Origin: Carya illinoinensis
Taxonomy: Eukaryota; Streptophyta; Magnoliopsida; Fagales; Juglandaceae
Length of the DNA stretch: 64,000 nt
Assembly: GCF_018687715.1 (NCBI RefSeq)
Contig: NC_056766.1
Span: forward strand, 37,853,433 to 37,917,432
Reading direction: 5' to 3'
Shown here: positions 10,531 to 23,577 of the stretch, piece after piece
Layout of the letters: every line of letters starts with the position of its first letter
Numbering within the stretch: position 1 is the first letter of the stretch
The notes under the pieces: generated by a model
Told to the model about the DNA's origin: nothing
The model's input: the letters and a program-made list of their open reading frames with translations, nothing else
Databases searched by the model: none
Made by a program: the position numbers and the translations under genes

Positions 10531-13500
10531 GTTTTCTTGAATCGTTGGGTTTAGAGGTTGGCATGACTAGCATAACAATCATTTCTGGGCATAACTATAA
10601 AACCCCTCTTCGTTGCGAAGCGTCCAGTTTAAGCTATAGCTACTGCATTAAAAGCGAACCCTTCACCACAGCATACTTAAAGTATCCAATTGGTCCAAAG
10701 CATATTCATGGCATCACAAATAGTTTTAATTTATGTCCTGATTTGAACTCCTGACTTTAAAGCTATGAAACACCAGCTCGTACCAACTGGACTACCACTT
10801 TGGTGATTTCAAATATGACATGTACATGGTGTGACTGATTAGAATGATAAAGTTAAAAGATGAATTTTAGCATTATTTAGAGGATAGTAAAAGTGTTTCA
10901 TCTCATTTAATTTTATTATTATAATTTTTTTAAAATTTTCACATAAATTATAATAAACAATTCAATTTTTTTAATTTCTAAAACAATAATAATATTTTAA
11001 TAATATTAAAAAAATATTTTTATTTTATTTTATTTTTTATCTAAAACTAATTCATTTCATCAAACTATATAAATCACGTATAAATTAGTAATGAGTAAGG
11101 CTAGCTATACGATCTAGGTGGCAACAGGAATATAGCATTATAGTACTCGTGTTGAGCTGTGAACTTTTTTTTTTTTGAAATAAGAATCTGATTCCATTGA
11201 TATAATTTCAAAAATAATCATTTTCGTAATTACTAAATAAAAATAAATATAAAATTAAAATAATTTAGTAATAACTTTGAGAGAAATTTTATATAGAAAT
11301 TTTACACTATATGCGGGCTCTATATAATCAATACGTGTTTTGTCATTAATATTTTTATGTCTTAATATTTAAATATATATAAATATATATTTATTTAAAT
11401 AAAATAATAAAAATAATAAATCACATTAATTGAAAATACATGTATGGTATAAGATTTCTTTATAATATTTTTCCTAAACTAATATGATGAATCTTAAAAA
11501 TATATATATAATATTATATTAAAATATAAAATAAATAATAAAATATACTTAAATTTTTGGTACTGCCTCTCACTATAAGACAAATGAGTAATTATAATAA
11601 ATTATTTACTATATTAATAATTATTTAAGATGAAAATAAATTTATTTTAATAAAAAAATAATTGTTTTAATAAAAAATAAGTTAACCTTTGTAATGCCTC
11701 GAATGGCAAATGGCAAATCAAGGGCCAGCTAGAGCTCAGTTTTCCAGACATGTAACACGTAAATCTGACATTACTTTTAGATAGGTTTATAGTTGGCAGT
11801 TGCATTTGACTTGTGGGCTCGGAAAGACTAACCACAATGTCTTCTTCCAATGTGTCTGACGAGAATGTAGAATTTCTTCATTAATAAGAGAAAAAAATAT
11901 TTATAATTATAAAATGTGTGTAATTATATATATATATATATATATTTTTTAAAATAATTAAATATAAGCTTAATACAAAAAAAATTATTTTTTTAAACTT
12001 TGATTCTATTTTAAAAAAATATACAATATTTATATAATTTATAACTGTATTTACGGTTACTCTTTCTTGATACACAGGGCAGGGCATGCATGCAGCATGA
12101 AACAGATATCTGTCTCTGAGAATGTCTGATACATATGAGATTGGTTGCAGATGCTGAGGGGACATGCTTCTAGGGTTTGAAAAATGGAAAAAGTACTACA
12201 GAGCCAGAGCCAGAGCGAGAGAGAGAGCGAATGCATATTTTCCGAGGAACGTACCGATCCAGAGATCGATATATCAGTAGTATTTAAACACTTCCATGTT
12301 AAGCATTAACTGCTTCCTCCGAAACTGATCATTCATCATCTCTCCCGGCCTGTTCATTGTCCTGCCAAGATCATAAGAATATCCCAGCGTACAATATATA
12401 TAAATTTAAAGTAAGTCGGGATTATAAATATCTTGTAATTATTTTAAAAAAAGAATGAAATTTATAATTAAAAAAAAATTTATGTGAATTTTGTACTAAT
12501 TTATTTTTTTAAAAAATTTACACGACGCTTGCACAATTACGACTGCAAATATCATTTTCCATAAATTTATATATAATATATCTCTCTTAATATATATAAA
12601 TATTATATTATTATATATATATATATTATAACGAGTTATTGTAATGAAAAGAATTATTTATAATAATAATAAACTCATTTTAACATAAAATAATTATTTT
12701 AATAAAAAATAATTGACAGTAAATAAATAGGTTTTTGTAGTGTATATTAGATGATCCAATTTGTATATCACTCTTAAATTTTGACATGTAAACAATTGAA
12801 ATCTAGCCCCGGTCAATAGATTGTTGTGTTTGGGTACATAGTGAAATAATTTCAGATATTATGTGAATAGTATTAAAAAATAATAATAAAATATTAAATA
12901 ATAGTAAAAAATAATAAAAATTAAGTAAATAAAAATAATAATAAAATAATAAATAATAATGAAATATTCTCATAACACTCCAATATCCTAACGAAGCCTT
13001 AAATGGCCAGTCTTACAGGATGCTTTGTAAATTGTCAATAAATTTTTAATAGATCTTTCTAGCTTATATATCATGACATTAATTAGAATTTGGTCCTACT
13101 TAAAATTGTATGGTAGCTACATTTTTTTTCTTTTTCTATTTTATTTCAAGAAATTAAAATAGATTTGAATTGTGGACAATATCCGTTCTCTAGATAGCTA
13201 ATTACACTTAAAAAGTTTCAAATATATGATAATAATGATATACATTATTCAATAAAATGAAAAATTTTAATTTATGGTTTACTTATATTACCTCTTTTTA
13301 TAATTTCTATATAGATCGTAATTTTCATAGTTCAACTTCTTTTCTTATTTGCAGCATATGAAAAGTTTAGATGCAAAATTATCAGTATTTATGAAATTAG
13401 AACGCAAGTTTGAAAATTTTTCTTTCTTTTTTTTTTTTTTTTATTGCTTTGTAAAAATAGTATTAATACAAATTTCAATTCAATTATTTATTTCAGACCT

Positions 13501-13667
13501 AAAAATACACGGCCCCTCCAAATTTATAATCATGACTTTGTTCTTGAATTATTATTATATATACACATTTTAAGGGATTATATATATATATATATATAAC
13601 GAAAACTGAGAATATATAATAATTACAACTCATGTTTTCTATGATCTTCAGTATGTACTTTTTAAAT
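10531..13667. other. AT-rich intergenic DNA with decayed MITEs
   Basis: No gene is recognised. A decayed ctcatctc-type MITE lies at about 10890-11065, and a gtttgggt-type AT-rich repeat at about 12829-12997. TA microsatellites occur at about 11927-11946 and 12605-12632. Short open frames in this interval have low-complexity translations and no domain I recognise. Confidence 0.35.
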
Positions 13668-13900
13668 AATTCTCATCATCTTATGATGTGGTATTAAATG
13701 ATTGAATGAGGGATTAATTGGACATGATCAATTGCTTACACTTTGTATATAAAAAATCTATTCATCTTCTATTTTTTTATCATCCTCTCATCATCTCAGG
13801 ATGTGGTATTAGATGATAAGTACACAAATGAAATATAATAAATAGTTTCCAATCATCTAATACAATATTATAAAATGATGATCAGAAGATGATGAGAATT
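13668..13900. mobile_element. 233-bp MITE with 15-bp inverted ends (family copy 1)
   Basis: The ends aattctcatcatctt (13668-13682) and aagatgatgagaatt (13886-13900) are exact reverse complements. The interior repeats the words gatgtggtatta and gatgat and contains a second, internal end-like sequence near 13780, so it may be composite. A related shorter copy lies at about 31780-31890. Confidence 0.6.
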
Positions 13901-14270
13901 GAAATAATGAGTAGCATTATTATATTGCATATATGTTAATGCGCCTGCTCAACTACTAGCTAGCTTGATTATAATGTCAAATTCGAATGTGATGAGAATT
14001 TTAACTCAAGATTCTGGAGATCATTAATATTTTATAAAAGTTGGTGAACACTCTTTTGGGATATTGCATCAAAGTAACTAGATATTATATTTTTCATGAT
14101 TCATGGCTGTAAATATGCTAATTAGGATATTAAAAGGGATATTTGTATGCCTATAATGTACATGAATTCTAAGGCAGAATTGGTTCCTTCGCACAAAATT
14201 GGAAATTTAATTTAAACGAACCTGATCTCAATATAGTTTAAGAAAAGAATGAGTATGTTATGATTATATT

Positions 14271-14345
14271 TGCACTACAAAAATATGGTCCCTTTTTAGT
14301 GCTAGAAATCGTCAAAAAAATGCCAAAAATCGTTGCAAATAAGCT
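14271..14345. mobile_element. CACTA-type transposon end fragment
   Basis: The sequence cactacaaaaa at 14272 followed by subterminal aaatcgt/ttgca words resembles the end of a plant CACTA (En/Spm) element. Only this end is visible before copia-derived sequence begins. A related, more decayed segment with the opposite end type (ttcttgtaatg) lies at about 32870-33093. Confidence 0.4.
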
Positions 14346-14359
14346 TTAATTACCATCGA

Positions 14360-15968
14360 TTTCTATTCAACGCACGGTGGATGCCAAAAAGTGTGAGGCA
14401 ACTACTTTTTTCCAATGATTTGTAATATTGTACTTTTTCATCTTTGCAACTGTAGTTACTTGTAGTATATAAATATTTCCAGATGGTTTCTGCCCCTTCA
14501 TCATTCTTAAGACACCTTTACTCACTTTCATTACTTCACTTACAGATTTGTAATTATACCCATTACAATCTAAAGTGCCCAGTGAAATCAGATTCTTCCT
14601 TAGATCCGGTATGTGTCTAACATTACACAACATTCTAACAACACCATCAAATATTTTAATTCTGATATTCCCTATTCCAACAAATGTGCATAAAGCATCG
14701 TTGCCCATCAAAACAGAACTAGAATTTACCAACCTGTAGGTGCCAAACCAATCTTTATTGGGTGTCATGTGATAAGAACATGTTGAATCCAGAATCCAAG
14801 ATGATCTGAACTGGATGAAACAGAAAGCATATCCCTATCACCGCTCTTTGAGTCTTCTTTTTCTACTATATTCATAGACTTTGATGGACCCTCTTTATTC
14901 TCTGTATTCCCCTTCTTTTTCTCTAGAAAATCCTATTTTATGTGCCCATTTGTCCTGCACTTAAAATATGTTCTGTCCTTCCTCTTCCTGGATTCTGACC
15001 AAGCTTTATTTTTAACTCGATCCGCTTCAGAACTTGTTTCTCCCACGTTCCTGGTTACCCTTCACCACAAGCCCTTCACCTTATAAATTCTCATCACTGG
15101 CTTTCTTCCTATGATGAAAACCTAACAAAGCACTTGTGATATCCTCCAATTCAAGAGTTTCTTTTCCGCACATCAGATTCGTAACTAAATTTTCATACGA
15201 TGGAGAATTCGATAGGGAATTTAGTAACATCAACGCCTTGTCTTTGTCTTTAAACTTCACATCAACTCGCCTCAAATCACTGATGGTTTGGTTGAACACG
15301 TTGATATGCTGGCTCAGATCCGAGCCCTCTGACATCTTAAGACCATACAATTTCTGCTTAAGATAGATCTTGTTCGTCAACGACTTGGACATATACCGAC
15401 TTTCTAGTTTCAAGCAAACTTTCGTCAGTGATTCCTCATCCATAATGTGATACATCATAGTATCAGCCAAACAAAGCCTGATAATCGCCACAACCTTCGC
15501 TTCCAATTCTTTCCAATCCATGTCGTCCATGCCTATTGGTTGCTTTCCGTATAATGCCTTCACCATGCCCTACTGTACTAACAGATCATTCACCCTCCTC
15601 TGCCATAATCTGAAATTTCCAGATCCGTCGAACTTGACCATGTCGAATTTCGCATAAGAGATCCTAGACATCATAACCTAAGATCTTGATACCAGTTGTT
15701 GTGAAACGTGCGACAATTGCTGATGAATTGTACGGAATGATCAACAGAAGAAAAATAGAAATCGACACAAAGATTTAACGTGGTTCAGTAATATGCCTAC
15801 ATTTACAGGGAGCAAGCGGCGTGAACTCACTATCTGTTAATTAGGGTTACATAATATGCATTTATACTAACCCTAGCCGTATGAACGTATTTAAAAAAAA
15901 ATTATAAAAATACCCCCCTACCATAAACGCCCCCACACCCCCAACCTAATGGGCCATATACTTCAACA
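14360..15968 (-). pseudogene. Truncated Ty1/copia retrotransposon with one LTR
   Basis: On the minus strand the order is LTR (15968-15697, 272 bp, TGTTG...CAACA ends), a tRNA-Met-type primer-binding site (tggtatcaagat, about 15683-15694), gag, a remnant zinc knuckle, protease and the GAG-pre-integrase region. Gag starts near 15672, has an in-frame stop near 15570, and continues open from 15566 to 15081 with a UBN2-type gag domain (KQKLYGLKMSEG, HINVFNQTISDLRR). The protease site reads D-S-T instead of D-S/T-G. The pre-integrase fragment (14768-14367) contains IPDLRKNLISLG. Integrase, RT, RNase H and the second LTR are missing, so the element is dead. Confidence 0.85.
15697..15968 (-). repeat. 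LTR of the truncated copia element
   Basis: The boundaries are set by TG...CA ends with 5-bp inverted repeats (tgttg at 15697-15701, caaca at 15964-15968). The abutting primer-binding site lies on the internal side. The partner LTR is absent, so no LTR divergence can be read. Confidence 0.65.
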
Positions 15969-18041
15969 AACTCCTTGGCATTTTCCTTCTCAAATATAAC
16001 ATCTGTCGATGTAGTATAGTTTTGTTTTGTACCAATTCTAAAGGCTGTTGTAAGGAAGACTTTCCATATTTAATTGGTTGGTATGGAATTTAATGGCATA
16101 TATTCAATAAGGTGATACTATAACTGCTTGGAGGACCTGAATGGACACATCGATCTCTATCTCTATCTGATGGCATTCACTTCGTCGTATTAAATAAAAC
16201 CAAAAGACAAAGTAAAGCCTTGCAGATCGATCATTACTTCAATGGAAGCCTAAAGAGTAAATATATTGGGAACATAATATCATTACTTCCATTAAAGCCC
16301 AATACAAATGCACCGGCCCTATAATAAAGACCATTCACAACCTTCTCATTAAGACCTGCAAGTTCTTCTAACTCAAGACTTTCTTTTCCCTGTTCTTTTT
16401 ATTTTTTATTTATTTTTTATTTTTTTTATAGGCATGAACTTTTGAGAAAACCCAATCCTTTTTATTTTATTTTTTATACAAAATGGTAGGAGATTTCGAA
16501 CCCAAAATTTTCATTTAGAAAATCGAGTTACATGCTATTAGCTAGGCTATTAGGCTCTTGACAAATCCAATCCTTGTTAAATATGTGAAAAAATGTAGAT
16601 TTGAACTATAATTGTTTAGTGCAATTACTGCTATTGAAAATACTTCTCATTATTTTAAATGAAAAAAAGAGATTATTTTGAAGTTTGCTTATTAATCCGC
16701 CAGATTTAGATTTGATACCAAAATCTATAAGAAATACGGATTTTTGCCGCGATAAATCACCAGAAAAGGCAAGAAATCGCTGCAATTATCTTTTTCCCAC
16801 GATTTTTCCATTGCCCCCAAGTTGCGGCGAAAGATTTGTCTTAATTGAGATTTTACACAACTATATTTTTACAACAAAAAAATATGATAGCTATAGTACC
16901 ACTTTATTATTTAAAAAGTACTATATATATTTTTTAATTTGAATATCAAAACTTACATAATCTAGTTTAATTTCCTCCATTTATAATTAATAGAGTTATA
17001 AAAATTGTTGTAATAAATATTGTATGTCTACCATTATCCTAATTAATTTTCACCAAATCTTTCAGTACTGCCAGCTAGTTTTAAGAATAATACTAGATAC
17101 AGTTTTAAACAATACAAGTTATGTGTGCATGTACTCTATTTAAAAAATAAATAAATTCCGGCCATCATTAAGAAATGATTTTTTTACGAATATTTTAAAT
17201 TAAAAAATTTCGTAAAATTTATACACTTTAAAATTATAAATATTATTTTGATGTCGTAGTTTTAATCCTCAAATTTATATCTGGCGGGCTTTCTTGTACT
17301 TTCACCGGTATTTTTTTACTCTCTTTTTTCCGAGCAAATAGGTCTTTCACCGACATCGTGCCAATTTAAATTTGGAAAATGATTTATATATATAGGATAT
17401 ACCATGCAGTACTTAACATGATCTTATGATACAGAATATGTAACGTCGAAAGAAGAAAATAACTCTTTTGGCCAAATCCTTTGTCACCTCAACATCAAAG
17501 CCTTACACATCTAACCACCATTTCAGATCCCTTATTTCAACATACGTCAAACTTTCTCATCTTGTTCATTTCAGATCCCGTCAAGGACGTACCCAACTCT
17601 CTCTCTCTCTCTCTCTCTCTCATGCACATTGCAAGAAAATGAAACGCAAGATCGTATCATGATGTGTGGTCAGACAAGGACTGCATCCATTCAAATTTAA
17701 TAAACCACTCATGTGATATTCTCTTGATAAGCGCAAATGTCTGTTTTTATCGGTAAACCGACAAATATGGTCCAAATGCATTTTTAAGGCAACCTTATTT
17801 CATACCCGCATCTTACCCATATTGCATATTCATGATCGATGAAATGTTACATCATTAACAATAAACGAGTCCCATTTTCTATTAAGATTACATGCAACAT
17901 CAGTACTCCAATTACTAAACCTAGCTAGCTATATCAACTTCCATCCATACATGATATATCGCATGGAATATATGAGAATCGACTATATAATATTCCTGGC
18001 CGCCTCTCCTGGCCCACCAAAGATAAACTCCCATGTATGGT
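15969..18041. other. Intergenic DNA downstream of the WOX gene
   Basis: No gene is recognised. About 16735-16870 has gccgcgataaatc/aaatcgctgcaatt words resembling CACTA subterminal repeats. A CT microsatellite lies at 17596-17621. The rest is AT-rich and featureless. Confidence 0.35.
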
Positions 18042-19365
18042 TTAGTTTTTCAATGGAAGGAACTCAAAAAACTGGCAAGGTGTGAAGTTGGCATTCATGT
18101 CTGAATCTGATATCTCAGTCTCTTTGTCGTTAATGTTATCGTTTCCATCCGGCCTCCTGCTACTCCGAAGAGGGAAGAGTTGAAGGGTTTGAGACTCCCC
18201 ACAGCCATGATCATCAATATCTTCAAATTCATCGCTGACATTGTTCAAGTAGTTAAGACCCCTTTCTGATCTGTAGGGTGCTATAAAGATGTTCAGGTCA
18301 CGAGTCTTGATGGACTTTTGGTCAATTGTTGATCTTGTTGTTGCTGGGGCTGTGGTAGTAGCAGCAGCAGCTGCAGCAGAAGATAAAGTAGTAGGGGTGT
18401 TTATGAGGTGGGCGGTTGGAGCACAAAAAGACAACTGCATCATCTGCCACGTGGCATTCGTTTCCACAAAGTTTCTTCTTTGCTGTAATTCTCCTTCATC
18501 GAATTGGATCCATCCATCTGTCCTACATTCTGCCACTGCTGCTGCTTTTGCTGCCTTTTGTGTTGAAACAGATTCCTGAAAATCATTAAAGACATGCATC
18601 TCATGAAATCTCCAAATCTGATATTTGATATAAAACGAACCAAACATTTTTCATTAATTAACCAGGGCACTCCCGGCCTAATTCACTTAAGAAAGTAAAT
18701 TGCTATTCTCTGAATACCAGAGGACATGGTCCAAAAGAAGACAAAATAGACATAGCACCACGCTAATAGGGTTACCATTGTCCTTTCGATATCAAGGTGC
18801 TCATTTCTATAGAATGTCAAGGGGGGGCGCCCCTAAAACTGGCCTAAATGACATGAATAAGCACAAGACCCAAAATCCCAGGCTAAGTTTCATAACAGCA
18901 GCCCCGACAGAAAGGAAGGAATCCAGCTTTTAGACCCTTTTCATTTCCCAACAAACAAAGCTTTTGTTGGTTCCCTAGTGCATATCTTCCAATACCACCT
19001 TTTATTATAAACTCAACATGATCTAGATCGTAATCATATCCAAATTATCCCTGCTTAATTACTTCTTACTGACTTTTTAGAGACTAAAGGCATTTCAAGT
19101 TGAAAAAGGAGGGTTAGTCTATGCTGGAAGACAGAGACAAAGGAAGGTAGAAATAGACCTCTGCAGGAGTACTGCAGTTCGTATGGGGTGCCCAGTTCTT
19201 TGTCTGTTCAACTTCAAACACTGTCTTGCTTGCCCCTGTAGACAAAAAGAAAAACAAAAAGAATACAACTTTACATCTCGAAAGAACTATCAGACTAGAA
19301 AAAAGCAACCCAAATCAAGCATCTCTAACACCAAAGGTAATGGAAGATGCCATACAAATCAGCTC

Positions 19366-19425
<60 letters not shown>

Positions 19426-20111
19426 GACATGAACTCTATGTGACTATAATAATAACAATGGACAGATTAAAGTTAATTATATTACTTTCGTTTTACGTAC
19501 CTAATTCTTTCCTCTCCAAGTTTTCGATATCTCGGTGGTGTGCGTCAGGATCCGATTCCATTTGACGACGGCGTTTCTGTCTCTCTCTCGCCTTGTGATT
19601 CTGGAACCAGTAGAAAACATTCTTCCCTTCAATCTTACCGTATTTTCGAAGCTGTGCTGTAATATGCTGAATTTGCTCAGCCGAAGGAGTCCGCGTCCCA
19701 CGTCTGTATAATTCTTCCAGCGCCCTCAACTGCTCCGGTGTCGGATTCCACCTTGAGCTCACTACAACCGGCGGAGTATTGAACTCTCTCTTGTTCTGCT
19801 CAGCCACAGCTGCTGCAACAAATAGCCATTTGAAACAAACACACACAGAGACACAGACAACCTGGGAACAAGCTTACTAGCACATGACAAAAACAAATTT
19901 ACTCAAACACACAGAAAAAACACATACCCATATGGTGATATTGCGAAAAGAAATCCGTGCCATGAAGACGGCTCAAGCAAGGAGGAGGGGTTGTGGTTGA
20001 ATTGTTGTTTGCTGATAGCAGAGGCCTTGGGATGAGCGGCCGAAGTTTCCGGCCGTTGAATGAGTCAGGCATGTTAAACTCCCCACCATCACTATAACCC
20101 ATCATCCACAT
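18042..20111 (-). CDS. WOX1: WUSCHEL-related homeobox protein, WOX1-like, four exons
   Basis: This encodes a nuclear transcription factor of the WUS clade; WOX1 relatives act in leaf-blade and floral-organ outgrowth. Exons, set by splice borders and phase, are 19928-20111, 19501-19812, 19159-19235 and 18042-18575. They give about 368 residues (Arabidopsis WOX1 has about 350). The start is [10 protein letters not shown] with [13 protein letters not shown], as in WOX1. The WUS-type homeodomain is at about residues 80-146 ([18 protein letters not shown] through [17 protein letters not shown]). ATWQMMQL is conserved in exon 4. The repressive WUS box reads TLQLFPLR (about 321-328), and the C-terminus FFEFLPLKN is the WOX1-type tail. 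An alanine/threonine-rich low-complexity run follows the WQMMQL block. No stop or frameshift is visible, so the gene looks functional. Confidence 0.93.
19368..19423. repeat. CT/GA microsatellite in WOX1 intron 2
   Basis: A run of about 28 CT units lies in the 265-bp second intron (19236-19500); it reads as GA on the gene strand. It may be length-polymorphic. Confidence 0.95.
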
Positions 20112-20586
20112 ATTGATGAAGACCAGGAAAGACAAGTAGGGTTTCTTTCTCTCTCACTCTCTAGGCGGAGCAGATTGAAGTGTTAACTATATGTGAAGAG
20201 CTATAAGATGGAACATGAAGTAGGGGAGTAAAGTGGCGGGGCGCTTTAAATAGATCTCTTACATACTCTCCCTTTCCCTCTAGGGTAACAAGTTTCGATA
20301 CGATGGGTGAAAGTATGGAGTTGTAGTAGTAAATAAAGGAAGAGAGTATTAATATTCAAGAGAATGGCATATTGGAAGTCGACATGCAATTATAAATAGT
20401 ATGTATTGATGCCTTTGAAGAGAGGTAATGTTGAAAATGGGTGAGTTGAGCTGAAATAGTAGTATTTTGAGTTTCAGACATTCAGAGATGGAGATTGATC
20501 ATCACTAGCTAGGCCAAAAGAAAGAGAGAATGGTGTTGGTTTAATATGGAACAAAGTTAGCAAGACATGAGGTTGACTAGGCTATT

Positions 20587-20635
<49 letters not shown>

Positions 20636-20953
20636 ACGACAAAGTAAAAATAAATAAAATAGAGAAAACAAAAGAAAAGAAAGGAAGAAAAAAAGTAAAG
20701 GACGGTGGGGAGAGAGAGAGAGAGAGGAGAGAGAAAGAAGAGGAAGCGTGGAATTCTGGGAGGTTTTTGGGGAGTAGTGAATGAAAAACGACGTGACGAT
20801 CATAAGGGTTATCATAAGCCTCATCACCCTTTTCTTTACCCTCCCTTCTCATTTATTGTTCTCCTCATGTCTCGTGCCTTTCACACTTATTCTCAATCCG
20901 AACTGCCCCTCTCCCTCTCTCGGCCCCTTCCTTTGCCCTTTTCTCTGTCCACA

Positions 20954-21004
<51 letters not shown>

Positions 21005-21010
21005 TTACAT
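20112..21010 (-). promoter_or_regulatory. WOX1 upstream region with TATA-like box and clustered GA/CT tracts
   Basis: On the minus strand tatttaaa (20245-20252) is a plausible TATA box about 135 bp upstream of the start codon. Further upstream are GA tracts at 20588-20632 and about 20708-20733, and CT then AC tracts at about 20956-21002. GA repeats are known binding sites of plant BBR/BPC (GAGA-binding) proteins that recruit Polycomb complexes to developmental genes. Their role here is inferred from position only. Confidence 0.5.
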
Positions 21011-22640
21011 ACAAACCATATAGAAATTAACAGTGGATTATGGATCTGTTTCTTCTCCTATTCTGCTGCTTTTTACCGCCTCATAATCCATCCCATACAT
21101 CTCATGATCCAATCCCATCTCCACTCCATTCTCCAATCAAAAAATATCATATGTATCCATCTCATGTCTAGTTAGTTTGAGATTATATATATATATATAT
21201 ATATATGGTAGAGAACCATGCATATTAATTATTTTGAACACTTTCATTTGCTAGTAAAAATGAGTTATGTGTATGCTGTCTCTTTCTTTGGAATCTAGTA
21301 GTCCGTACCTTTCCTTGCTTTCTAGTAGTGTTCGATAAAACTGGTTTCTTTTTTGTTGGTGCTTGAGTGCCCTCCCATTCAGAATCTACGTTGTGCAGGG
21401 TCCTGGGGATGTGCAGCGCCCAGCATGCAGCTCCTATTTATGCATGATATCTCACAGCTTTCCTTCAAGGTTATAGTCCCTTGGTCATTATGATGGAATG
21501 ACTCTATTCTGGAGTTAGTGTACCTGAATCCAGTGCGTAACTTTGAATGCCATAATTGTTTAATTATATCTCATCTGTTGGATAGAGGGCCTAGCTAGGA
21601 CTGTACATATGCTGAACCCTAGTACTCACTCTATGTCGACTGATCTGTATTCTTCTTTGAAATTTGTATGGGAAAAAACAAAAAGAAAAGAAAAACTGTG
21701 TGAATGTCATGCAATATTACGAAGCATCTCCCTGCCTTTTTCTCTCTTCTCCTTTGAAATAATATCAACGAAAATGATTGATGTTTAGGCTCAAAATCCT
21801 TGGCACATGAAATAATATCAACGAAAATGATTGATGTTTAGGGTCAAAATCCTTGGCACATCGACGATATGCCAAAAATACCTTTTGAGTGGCTCCCATG
21901 ATCACATATCACTGTAAAAGTGATTGTATATAAAATTTTTATTTTTATATACATATTTTTTAGCACTTTCAATTATTTTATTTTATAAAAAAAATTCACT
22001 AATATTATTAAAAAATTATTTTTTTAATTATTAAATAAAAATATAAAATAATTTGTTGGGATACCCGTATATAAGAGCAGCATTTCTCATAACTTTTAAA
22101 CAGACCTTTCATCGCGTTTAACGTCGTAGCTAGCCTAGCTAGATTGTACTTCGGCTTTATAGCAGAGAACCCATACCAAATATGGTAAAATCTCATTACC
22201 AAAAATAAATACGAGTATAATGATAGGATTTATTATCTTCCTACCGTTTTTTTTATTTTTTTTTATTTAACAGTTAAGTAAGTGACTATTAACTAGTAAA
22301 GTTACATATTTTTTTTAATTTTTTTAAATGATTGATAATGTTAGAAAAACACTTAAAAAATAATAAAAAATAAATAAAACTTTCAAATATACTAAGAGTA
22401 GTAAATATAAAGGGGTGATAATAGAGTAGTAAGCCTATCATTATCCTACGATAAAAGTGAAATCGATGCTTTTTAACTCTCTAATATAAATTTTATAAAA
22501 ATAAATTTATAAAGAATAATATTATTTGTCGTTCAGTATGTATCATTGGAGTGTCCTTTAGTGCATTTGAATATTTTTCATTTTTCTTTTAAGAGTTTTT
22601 CAAAAAATTTTAAATATTTTAAAAATACATAAAATCACTA
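21011..22640. other. AT-rich intergenic DNA upstream of WOX1
   Basis: No gene is recognised. A TA microsatellite lies at about 21186-21206. A perfect-looking short tandem duplication (21755-21860) is listed separately. Confidence 0.4.
21755..21860. repeat. Tandem duplication, two copies of 53 bp
   Basis: The 53-bp unit starting tgaaataatatcaacg occurs at 21755-21807 and 21808-21860. A single mismatch (c at 21790, g at 21843) shows it is recent. Confidence 0.95.
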
Positions 22641-22649
22641 ATAATCTTC

Positions 22650-23575
22650 GATCCCACTCTTTATAATATCAGGAAAAGCATATTGAAGTTGACACTACTT
22701 ATTGTTTCTGCATAGAGGAACAAGAGGATCTTGTACATGCTTTTATCTATTGCCCCACACTTAAGGAAGTAAGGAAGAAATTTCTGCCTAGATTGCAAGA
22801 TAGTGAAAATCTGAGTAGTTTCTTTAAGGTAGTTTTGATGCTGAAAGAGAAGGGGACAATGGATGAATTGCTAAACTTTTTTTTTTTTTTTAATTAAATG
22901 GAGTCTTTGGTTTAGAAGAAACAAAATGATACATGAAAATACACTTTATGACCCAAGACAGGTGATTGCCCATGAATTGTCTTTGCAAAAGTTCCACAAA
23001 GAACTAGTGACTATATCTAGCCCTAATCCGAAGATGCAATGCAGATGGAAGGTTCCTCCTCATGGTTTCCTCAAACTTAATGTTGATGCAGGAGCCATGT
23101 TTTTTACTCAACATAAAGCTGGAGTGGGGGCTATACTCAAGGATGAGAAAGGGAATGTGTTATGGTAGTTAGTAAAGTAGAAAATGAAGTTGCTGGTCCA
23201 GAAATGATAGAGTTGTTAGCCATTTTCAGAGGACTTTAGTTTTGCTTGTATGTTGGTTTTTTTTAGTTAATTATTGAAAGTGACTGCTTGGTCATGATCA
23301 ATGAATTACAAACAGCAACTGCAACATCTTATTCCAGGCTTGGAAATCTAATCAAAGAAACTCAAAGTCTAATGAATTTGTTTAGTGTGTGCAAAATTCA
23401 ACATGTTCACATTTTATATAGCAGCACATAGGTTGGCTTGTTATGCTTGGAATGTGGATGATATTGTAATGTGGGGGGTAGATGTTCCATATAATGTATC
23501 CCAAGCTATTTGGGTTTATAAGAATTCTTTGTAATTCTGTTTCTATTAATGAAAGTTTGATTTTAGAAAAAAAAA
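22650..23575 (+). pseudogene. 3' end of a LINE (zinc-knuckle/RNase H region), dead
   Basis: Translated in shifting frames, this reads as the end of plant L1-type ORF2. First comes a zf-RVT-like C-x-H/C segment near 22720-22800, then an RNase H-like domain starting near 23040 (PPHGFLKLNVDAG, AGVGAILKDEKGNVLW). The typical tail ACYAWNVDDIVMWGVDVPYN follows, ending near 23533. A short 3' UTR and an A-rich stretch (about 23568-23577) end the element. Several frameshifts and stops interrupt it, and the reverse transcriptase part is missing, so it is a 5'-truncated dead copy. Confidence 0.8.
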
Positions 23576-23577
23576 AT

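Noticed and set aside
18289..18579. 96-codon plus-strand frame inside the WOX1 last exon
   Set aside because: It is antisense to a clear WOX1 exon and is produced by its alanine/threonine-rich low-complexity run.
20586..21175. Several frames across GA/CT tracts upstream of WOX1
   Set aside because: The translations are Ser-Leu or Arg-Glu repeats generated by the microsatellites.
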